This document shows positions 9,047-15,955 of a DNA stretch of 17,500 bases, in pieces. Under the pieces are notes generated by a model. The model was not told where the DNA came from. It saw nothing but the letters and a program-made list of their open reading frames with translations, and searched no databases. Position 1 is the first letter of the stretch. Each line of letters opens with the position of its first letter. Position numbers and translations under genes: made by a program. The stretch is from Halocaridina rubra. Taxonomy: Eukaryota > Arthropoda > Malacostraca > Decapoda > Atyidae. The DNA lies in contig JAXCGZ010007708.1 of the NCBI GenBank assembly GCA_037179515.1, forward strand, positions 1 through 17,500. The letters run 5' to 3'.

Positions 9047-9498
9047 GCCTCCATATCAGCTGATGCAACCTCGCACGCTATTTCCCTGATGATATTATAT
9101 CAAAAGTTTGTTTGCTGATTGGTCTTAATGCTTTTTTTCCATTAACTTCATAATATCCGATCGCATTACGCGGTAGAAAAGGAGGAGGATACGGGAGAAC
9201 GAACCCCTATCGGCAAACGTTTTGCTTTCTCCATATCAGCTGATGCATATCACTATTCAGGCACAATATCTTACTCATGAATTATTTATTTACTCACTCT
9301 ATTTGGAGTTTTTCTAATTTTCAAGATTATTGTATGTATTATTAATATTCCCTGGTTCTAAACATTATTCTATTTTCTTTACATATCGACCATGCTGCAC
9401 GAAATCTAAATGTAAACAAAGTCAGCTGAGAGAAAAAGAAAACTAAACAATTCGTTACAAAGAAAATGTATCTCGGGGAAACGTAAATGAAATATATA
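9047..9498 (+). repeat. Direct duplication, copy 2 (about 450 bp)
   Basis: This is the second copy of the unit-plus-tail segment at 8245-8682. Shared tail landmarks are TTTATTTACTCAC, TTCTAAACATTATTCTAT and GACCATGCTGCA. It differs by small indels, so the duplication is not recent. Confidence 0.85.
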
Positions 9499-10190
9499 TA
9501 CTCTCTGCACTCTATTTCCCTGACGATATTATATCAAAAGTTTGTTTGCTGTTTGTTCTTAATGCTTTTTTCAATTTTCTTCATAATATTCCATCGCATT
9601 AAGCAGTAGATGAGGAGGAGGATGCGGGAGAATGAACCTCTATCAGCAAAAGTTTTGTCGCACTTCCGCATCAGCTGATGCAGCGTTGCACGCTATTTCC
9701 CTGACGATATTATATAAAAAATTTGATTGCTGTTTGTTCTTAATTCATTTTTTTCAATTTACTTCATAATATTCGGTCGCATTAAGCAGTAGAAGAGGAG
9801 GAGGATGCGGGAGAACGAGCCTCTATTGGCAAACGTTTCGTCACACTTCCGTATCAGCTGATACCCTTGTACGCTATTTCCCTGATGATATTATATCAAA
9901 AAGTTGTTTGCTGTTTGTTCTTAATGCTTTTTTTCACTTTTCTTCATAATATTCTATTGCATTAAGCGGTAGAAGAGGAGGAGGATGCGGGAGAACGAAC
10001 CTCTATCGGCAAAAGTTTAGCTACTTCCGTATTGGCTGATGCAACCTCGCACGCTATTTTCCTGACAATTTTATATTGAAAATATGTTTGCTGTTTGTAG
10101 TTAATGATTTCATTCAATTTTATTCATAAATTCGATCGCATTAAGCAGTAGAAGAGGAGGAGGATGGCGAAAAAATGCCTCCAAGGTGGT
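9499..10190 (+). repeat. Right-arm tandem array, about 4 units of 181 bp
   Basis: The marker TTCCCTGA (with variants) occurs at 9516, 9697, 9878 and about 10059, a regular step of 181 bp. Each unit carries TTTGTTTGCTGTTTGTTCTT, GCATTAAGCAGTAGAAGAGG, a GATGCGGGAGAACGA block and, near its end, a palindromic ATCAGCTGAT or variant. It is inverted relative to the left arm. Confidence 0.93.
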
Positions 10191-10345
10191 TGATTTTTTA
10201 CTAAAATGAAAATTTTGTTTTCGAGTTTTCTTGCATGGGCGTTATTCGTGAATTTTGTATTTTTTTACTATTATTTTTCTGGGGCGTTATTGCAATTTCG
10301 CGGTTAAAAATAACATGGAAAAAATTAACAACGTGTATTCTCTAC

Positions 10346-10440
10346 ACGCTATTTCCCTGACGATGTTATATCGAAAGTTTGTTTGCTGTTTGTTCTAAAT
10401 GCTTTTTTTCACTCTTCATAATATCACGTTCATATATATT
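10346..10440 (+). repeat. Orphan partial unit of the 181-bp array
   Basis: TTCCCTGACGATG at 10353, then GTTTGCTGTTTGTTC, as in the array units, but it sits outside the inverted-repeat end at about 10345 and breaks off after the CTTCATAATAT block. It indicates that the fold-back inserted into, or was excised from, a longer array. Confidence 0.8.
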
Positions 10441-10454
10441 TACACTTGTGCGAT

Positions 10455-10795
<341 letters not shown>

Positions 10796-10857
<62 letters not shown>
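10796..10857. repeat. (AAT)n microsatellite
   Basis: About 60 bp of AAT repeats precede a T-run and repeat R. Open frames across it give only homopolymeric peptides. Confidence 0.99.
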
Positions 10858-10858
<1 letters not shown>

Positions 10859-11075
10859 TTTTTTTACACCAGGATGGGCCAAAAAATGATAAAATAAAAC
10901 AGACTTTATCAGGTTGTAAAGAGAAACAGAGATGGAGAGTGTAATGACCTGTCAGATGTGAAGGGATTAAAAATGATGTGTAATGAATTTCCAGTTCTCT
11001 GCTGGGTTTTAATATACCTCTGCATTACTTTCATGATGTCTATTCCAATAATTCTCCTTAGATCGTATTATTATT
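10858..11075 (-). repeat. Dispersed repeat R, copy 2
   Basis: This is the reverse complement of the repeat at 1-211. It ends at TCTCCTTAGATC followed by an ATT run. Positions from 10943 onward also form the left arm of the inverted repeat described separately. Confidence 0.85.
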
Positions 11076-11131
11076 ATTATTATTATTGGCAACAATAATT
11101 TTCCTTTGATGATGATTGTGGAGATTATTAT
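10943..11131 (+). repeat. Left arm of large inverted repeat
   Basis: AATGACCTGTCAGATGTGAA at the outer edge and TTCCTTTGATGATGATTGTG near the inner edge are matched in reverse complement at 11824-12015, with few mismatches across about 190 bp. The arm includes part of repeat R plus a further AAT-rich segment. The two copies therefore share more than the repeat seen at 1-211. Confidence 0.9.
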
Positions 11132-11298
11132 CATCATCATTATTATTATTACTATAATTGTTATTATTATTTTTATTATTAAGGGCTCATCATTGTTTGT
11201 ACATCTGTTAGTTTATTTACTTTAATAACTGCGTACAGTGCCCCTCCCTAGTTGGCTGGGACAAAGAGAGTGTGGGGGGTTGGGTAGAATAGAATGTT
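11132..11298. other. Loop sequence left of the GA tract
   Basis: ATT-rich sequence is followed by about 130 bp of unique sequence ending in TGGGTAGAATAGAATGTTGG. I see no gene or recognised repeat. Confidence 0.6.
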
Positions 11299-11823
<525 letters not shown>

Positions 11824-12015
11824 ATAATAATCTCCACAATCATCATCAAAGGAAAATTATTGTTAAAAATAATAATAATAATAATAATATTAAGATCTAA
11901 GGAGAATTTTTGGAATAGACATCATGAAAGTAATGCAGAGGTATATTAAAACCCAGCAGAGAGCTGGATATTAATTACACATCTTTTACAATCCCTTCAC
12001 ATCTGACAGGTCATT
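11824..12015 (+). repeat. Right arm of large inverted repeat, with repeat R copy 3
   Basis: This is the reverse complement of 10943-11131. Its right half (11889-12015) is a third copy of repeat R in the orientation of copy 1. The match stops at GGTCATT, where LINE-derived sequence begins. Confidence 0.9.
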
Positions 12016-12017
12016 GC

Positions 12018-12189
12018 AAGGGTGATAATTAATAAAGCTTTAAAAATTCATGATCATACCAGAACTCGTAAAGGGTAATGGATTTAAGCTTGATATATTT
12101 AGGGGGAAATTGGTGAAAACTGGCTTGGTAATACCATAGAGTAGCTGATGCATGGAACAGGATTCCTAATAGGATAATAAATGCCAATA
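12018..12189 (+). pseudogene. C-terminal fragment of a CR1/L2-like LINE
   Basis: This is seen only by reading across frames: NKALKIHDHTRTRKG, then KGNGFKLDIFRGKLVKTG in a second frame, then HRVADAWNRIPNRIINANT in a third. The order 'RTR...GxxxKL...R...RVV..WNxxP..I..A' is the common C-terminal block downstream of the RT domain in many arthropod LINEs. Two small indels account for the frame changes. The RT core is absent on the left, where repeat R begins, so the copy is 5'-truncated. A Tigger-2 element begins at 12190 and cuts it off. Confidence 0.65.
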
Positions 12190-12240
12190 CAGTGATCCTT
12201 CGCTCTATCGCGATTCTTAGCTCGCGAATTCACTGTGTCG
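12190..12240 (+). repeat. Tigger-2 5' terminal end, copy 1
   Basis: CAGTGATCCTTCGCTCTATC is followed after about 40 bp by an inverted TTCACTGT. It is inserted after TA in LINE-derived sequence, so this is the outermost boundary. Confidence 0.85.
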
Positions 12241-12299
12241 CATTTTTTTTTGGCAATTTTTTTTTCCGTTGGTATATGCAGAAATATTAAAATATTAAA

Positions 12300-13158
12300 A
12301 CAAATAAAAATTTTCAGTATTTTCATTTTTTTATTAAAACAAAATTCCTTATTTTATTGATATAAAAAAATATAATTTTCCCAGCCTACAAATAATAAAA
12401 CAGTAAGAAATAGTAAAAAAACATAAATTTGAATATGTAACTCTGCACCATAGAAAGTACGATACCGGTATCAGCTTTTCGAAAAACGCAAATGGTCGCA
12501 CCTACGTGAGCTAGAATGTATTAACATTTACAGTAGTTTCATGATTTTATTGATAAAAAAACGTATTTCTTAGCCTAAGAATAATAAAACAGTAAAATAT
12601 AGTAAAAAAAATAAATACTAACAGTATTACACCATGTAAAATACGATACCGGTATCAGCGTTTCGGAAAACGAAAAGGGTCGCACCTACATGAGCTAGTG
12701 AATATTATAATTTTCATTATTTTATTGATAAAACAAGTATTTCCTAGCCTAAGAGTAATATAACAGTAAAAAATAGCAAAAAGCATAAATTTAGATATAT
12801 AACTCACAGTATTGCATCATGTGAAATACTGTCCGATAGCGTACAATGTATTGGGGTCGCACCTACGTGAGCTAGCATGTACTAAAATTTCCAGTAGTTT
12901 CATGATTTTATTGATAAAAAAACGTATTTCGTAGCCTAAGAATAATAAAACAGTAAAAAATAGTAAAAAACATAAATACTAACAGTATTACACCTTGGAA
13001 AATACGATACCGCTATCAGCGTTTCGGAAAACGAAAAGGGTCGCACCTACGTGAGCGAGTGAATATTAGAATTTTCATTATTTTATTGATAAAACAAGTA
13101 TTTAATAGCCTAGGAGTAACAAAATAGCAAAAAAAAACAAAAAACAAATTTAGATATA
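12300..13158 (+). repeat. Tandem array of 177/185-bp units, block 1
   Basis: The unit marker GTCGCACCTAC recurs at 12495, 12679, 12856 and 13040, giving steps of 184, 177 and 184. Two unit types alternate from 12679 onward. One carries ATACTGTCCGATAGCG and GGATTGGGG-like sequence (177 bp). The other carries CGATACCGGTATCAGCG and TTTCGGAAAACG (about 185 bp). Both share an A-rich ACAGTAAAAAATAG stretch, a TTATTGATAAAA block and the GCACCTACGTGAGC core. The first unit after the terminal end is more diverged. Confidence 0.93.
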
Positions 13159-13204
13159 CAGTGATCCTTCGCTCTATCGCGTTTCTTGCCTCGCGAATTC
13201 ACTG
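13159..13204 (+). repeat. Tigger-2 5' terminal end, copy 2
   Basis: CAGTGATCC starts at 13159 after TA (13157-13158), and an inverted CACTG ends at 13204, followed by TA. The left flank is TTAGATATA, a phase point inside an array unit. There is no matching 3' end of its own in the window. Confidence 0.85.
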
Positions 13205-13299
13205 TACCGCGATTTTTTTTGGCAATTTTTTTTTTTTTTTGCGTATATGCACAAATATTTAAATATTAAAAAAAATTAAATTTTCAGTATTTTCATTTT

Positions 13300-13952
13300 T
13301 TTATTGAAAAAAAATTTCATTATTTAATTGATAAAAAAAATTTATTTCCCAGCCTTCGAATAATGAAACAGTAAAAAATAGTAAAAAACAAAAATTTAGA
13401 TATATAACTCACAGTATTGCATCATGTGAAATACGATATCGGTATCAGCGTTTCGGAAAATGTAAAGGGTCGAACCTACGTGAGATAATACATATTGAAA
13501 TTTTCATTATTTTATTGATAAAACAAGTATTTCCTAGCCTAAGACTAATAAAACAGTAAAAAATAGCAAAACACATAAATTTAGATATATAACTCACAGT
13601 ATTGCATCATGTGAAATACTGTCCGATAGCGCACAATAGATTGGGGTCGCACCTACGTGAGCTAGCATATATATTAAAATTTCCAGTAGTTTCATGATTT
13701 TATTGATAAAAAAACGTATTTCTTAGCCTAAGAATAATAAAACAGTAAAAAATAGTAAAAAACATAAATACTAACAGTATTACACCATGTAAAATACGAT
13801 ACCGCTATCAGCGTTTCGGAAAACGAAAAGGGTACCACCTACGTAAGCGAGTGAATATTAAAATTTTTGTTATTTTATTGATAAAACAAGTATTTCCTAG
13901 CCTAAGAATAACAAAACAGTAATAAATAGTAAAAAACATAAAGTTAGATATA
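13300..13952 (+). repeat. Tandem array, block 2
   Basis: Markers GTCGAACCTAC at 13469, GTCGCACCTAC at 13646 and a variant GTACCACCTAC at 13832 give steps of 177 and 186. The block stops at TTAGATATA, where the third terminal end begins. Confidence 0.92.
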
Positions 13953-14179
13953 CAGTGATCCTTCGCTCTATCGCGCTTCTTGCCTCGCGAATTCACAGTA
14001 CCGCGATTTTTTTTGCGAATTTTTTTTTTTTGGAGGGGTATATGCAAAAATATTAAAATAAAAAAATACAAATTTTCAGTATTTTCATTTTTTATTGAAA
14101 AAAAAATTCATTATTTAATTGAAAAAATTTTTTTATTTCCCAGCCTTCGAATAATAAAATAGTAATAAATAGTAAAAAA

Positions 14180-14790
14180 CATAAATTTAGATTTATAACT
14201 CACAGCATTGCATCATGTGAAATACTGTCCGATAGCGTACAATGTATTAGGGTCGCACCTACATGGCCTAGCATATACATTAAAATTTCCAGTAGTTTCA
14301 TGATTTTATTGATGAAAAAACGTATTTCTTAGCCTAAGAATAATAAAACAGTAAAAAATAGCAAAAAACATAAATACTAACAGTATTGCACCATGTAAAA
14401 TACGATATCGGTATCAGCGTTTCGGAAAACGTAAAGGGTCGAACGTACGTGAGATAGTACATATTGAAATTTTCATTATTTTATTGATAAAACAAGTATT
14501 TCCTAGCCTAAGAGTAATAAAACAGTAAAAAATAGTACAAAACATAAATTTACATATATAACGCACATTATTGCATCATGTGAAATACTGTCCGATAGCG
14601 CACAATGGATTGGGGTCGCACCTACATGAGCTAGCATATATATTAAAATTTCCAGTAGTTTCATGATTTTATTCATAATAAAACGTATTTCTTAGCCTAA
14701 GAATAATAAAACAGTAAAAAATAATAAAAAACATAAATACTAACTGTATTGCACCATATAAAATACGATACCGGTATCAGTGTTTCGGAC
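14180..14790 (+). repeat. Tandem array, block 3 (inside the deleted copy)
   Basis: Unit markers at 14252, 14438 and 14615 give steps of 186 and 177. A final unit is cut at GTTTCGGAC near 14790 where the leader begins. The alternation of the two unit types is kept. Confidence 0.92.
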
Positions 14791-14799
14791 AAAGGCTTG

Positions 14800-14918
14800 C
14801 ACCATCTTCCATTGTTTCGCCTCACTCGTTCAGTCTAACTCACGTGTGCGCCGTTCACGTTGTGCTTTTTAATACGTTGTGCTTGTGATTTATTTTCTTC
14901 ACTTTTTCAACCTCTGCA
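14800..14918 (+). promoter_or_regulatory. Tigger-2 leader/promoter region, deleted copy
   Basis: This leader is shared with 15837-15955 at high identity (CACCATCTTCCATTGT, CTCACTCGTTCAGTCTAAC, GTGCGCCGTTCACGTTGTGC). TCAGTC at 14830-14835 fits the arthropod initiator consensus, giving a possible transcription start about 85 bp before ATG. There is no TATA box about 30 bp upstream. Conservation between copies supports a leader; promoter function is inferred. Confidence 0.45.
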
Positions 14919-15128
14919 ATGCCTCCCAAGCATGCTTCATCTTCTAAGGCTTCTGGTAGTGAGCCTAAGCGGCAAAGGAAGATGTTAACCATAACAGATA
15001 AGGTGAAACTCTTAGATATGTCGGCAGTTATTTTGGCCTCAATGAATAACAGCCGTAAAGCTGTTATTGGCTGCGGAATAATTTCCTCTGGCGTCTACAA
15101 ACTCATTACCACCTCATTCACGGTAAGT
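14919..15128 (+). pseudogene. Truncated Tigger-2 transposase start
   Basis: ATG 14919 opens MPPKHASSSKASGSEPKRQR, almost the same as the start of the transposase at 15956. After KVKLLDM a 28-bp deletion (between two ATG triplets in the full copy, at 16055 and 16083) shifts the frame. Similarity to the full copy ends altogether about 25 bp later, after AATGAAT. The rest (GCTGTTATTGGCTGCGG onward) is not transposase N-terminal sequence and may come from the element's 3' untranslated region. The protein would lack the whole catalytic domain. Compared with the full copy, GEPKRQRK-like basic sequence is better preserved here (PKRQRK versus PKWQRR). Confidence 0.88.
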
Positions 15129-15135
15129 TTACCTA

Positions 15136-15380
15136 TAATGTACATATAAATTTACGTTGCATGCTGTTATTTATAAAGTAAAGGGTGGTTTTTTAACAGT
15201 GCAGGGAGGGTTTATACAGCAAACGTAAAAATAATTGTAAAATACCTATGTACATGAATATGTCATATAATATTACGCTTGCATGCTGTTATTTATGAAG
15301 TAAAGGGTGGTTTGTTAACAATACAGGGAGAGTTTATACAGTGTAAACGTAAAACTAAATTAAAATATCTATGTACATAT
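15136..15380 (+). repeat. 3' subterminal repeats, 2 units of 122 bp
   Basis: GCATGCTGTTATTTAT occurs at 15159 and 15281, each followed by AGTAAAGGGTGG, GGGAGGGTTTATACAG or a close variant, and CTATGTACAT. A related single unit precedes the truncated 3' end at 10455-10612. Such subterminal repeats can be extra transposase-binding sites; that is inference. Confidence 0.88.
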
Positions 15381-15384
15381 AGGG

Positions 15385-15459
15385 TGATCCTACTACGCGA
15401 ATTTCCTGTCTCGTGCCGGGTCCCAGAACCGAACCTTCGCGATAATCGAAGGAACACTG
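15385..15459 (+). repeat. Tigger-2 3' terminal end
   Basis: Reading inward from the end, the complement begins CAGTGTTCCTTCGATTATC, matching the 5' end CAGTGATCCTTCGCTCTATC with few changes. This is the only complete Tigger-2 3' end in the window. Confidence 0.85.
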
Positions 15460-15461
15460 TA

Positions 15462-15724
15462 TAACTCACAGTATTGCATCATGTGAAATACTGTCCAATA
15501 GCGAACAATGTATTGGGGTCGCACCTACGTGAGCTAGCATATATTAAAATTTCCAGTAGTTTCATGATTTTATTGATAAAAAAAAATGCATTTCTTAGCC
15601 TAAGAATAATAAAACAGTAAAAAATAGTAAAAAACATAAAAACTAACATTATTGCACCATGTAAAATACGATACCGTTATCAGCGATTCAGAAAACGCAA
15701 AGGCTCGCACCTACGTGAGATAGT
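15462..15724 (+). repeat. Tandem array, block 4
   Basis: The array resumes in the middle of a unit (TATAACTCACAG) after the inserted element. Markers at 15518 and 15704 are 186 bp apart. It ends just before the unique leader of the full transposase. Confidence 0.92.
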
Positions 15725-15955
15725 TCATGGAATGCTATTGGCTGAAAGGTCGGGAGACGACGAATCACATAACTGTTTTTCTGTATGTTCTGTATCATGG
15801 GGTCTGATTGACTTTTTCATTGAAGTTTGGTTCTCCCACCATCTTCCATTGTCTCGCCTCACTCGTTCAGTCTAACTTATGTGTGCGCCGTTCACGTTGT
15901 GCTTATTAATACGTTTTGCTTGTGATTTTTATTCTCGCGTAATTTAACCTTTGCA
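15725..15955 (+). promoter_or_regulatory. Tigger-2 leader/promoter region, full copy
   Basis: About 110 bp of unique sequence (15725-15836), absent from the deleted copy, contains ATTGG at 15737-15741, an inverted CCAAT-box match. The conserved leader follows, with TCAGTC at 15867-15872 as an initiator-like site about 87 bp before the ATG. These short matches alone do not prove promoter activity. Confidence 0.4.

Larger units (their letters stand above)
7456..10345. mobile_element. Fold-back element with tandem-repeat arms
   Basis: The two ends are inverted copies. Left 7478-7600 and right 10190-10320 share CCGCGAAATTGCAATAA (left; inverse on the right), ATACAAAATTC and GAATAACGCCCATGCAA. 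Inward, the left arm has two units of about 180 bp; the right arm has several units of about 181 bp in the opposite orientation. The inner edges also match in inverted orientation (7965-7999 with 9009-9044). Long inverted repeats made of internal tandem units around a loop are the architecture of fold-back (FB/Galileo-like) elements. No transposase is encoded. It might instead be the rearranged 5' array of the neighbouring Tigger copy. Confidence 0.7.
13953..15459 (+). mobile_element. Internally deleted Tigger-2 copy (about 1.5 kb)
   Basis: The 5' end CAGTGATCCTTCGCTC is at 13953 after TA (13951-13952), and the 3' end GAAGGAACACTG finishes at 15459 before TA (15460-15461). The flanks rejoin as an unbroken array unit (TTAGATA + TATAACTCACAG) if the element and one TA are removed, so the TA is a true target duplication. 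Inside are an array block, a leader, the first codons of the transposase, a large deletion, two 122-bp subterminal repeats and the 3' end. It is non-autonomous and could move only if a related transposase acted on it. Confidence 0.85.

Noticed and set aside
7600..10440. CRISPR-like regular repeats
   Set aside because: Units are about 180 bp, AT-rich and continuous without unique spacers, in a eukaryotic context.
11230..11260. Possible Tigger tip at CAGTGCCCCTCCC
   Set aside because: Only the first five bases and the C-run fit. There is no TA directly before it, no inner conserved motif, and no partner end.
12660..13830. CENP-B box in the array units (TTTCGGAAAACG)
   Set aside because: The TTCG part fits, but the CGGG half of the CENP-B box consensus is missing. 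Only half the units carry it. It remains a weak resemblance.
15119..15130. Splice donor CGGTAAGT after the truncated transposase
   Set aside because: A good donor match by itself, but there is no evidence for an acceptor, a downstream exon or a host gene; short matches of this kind are common.
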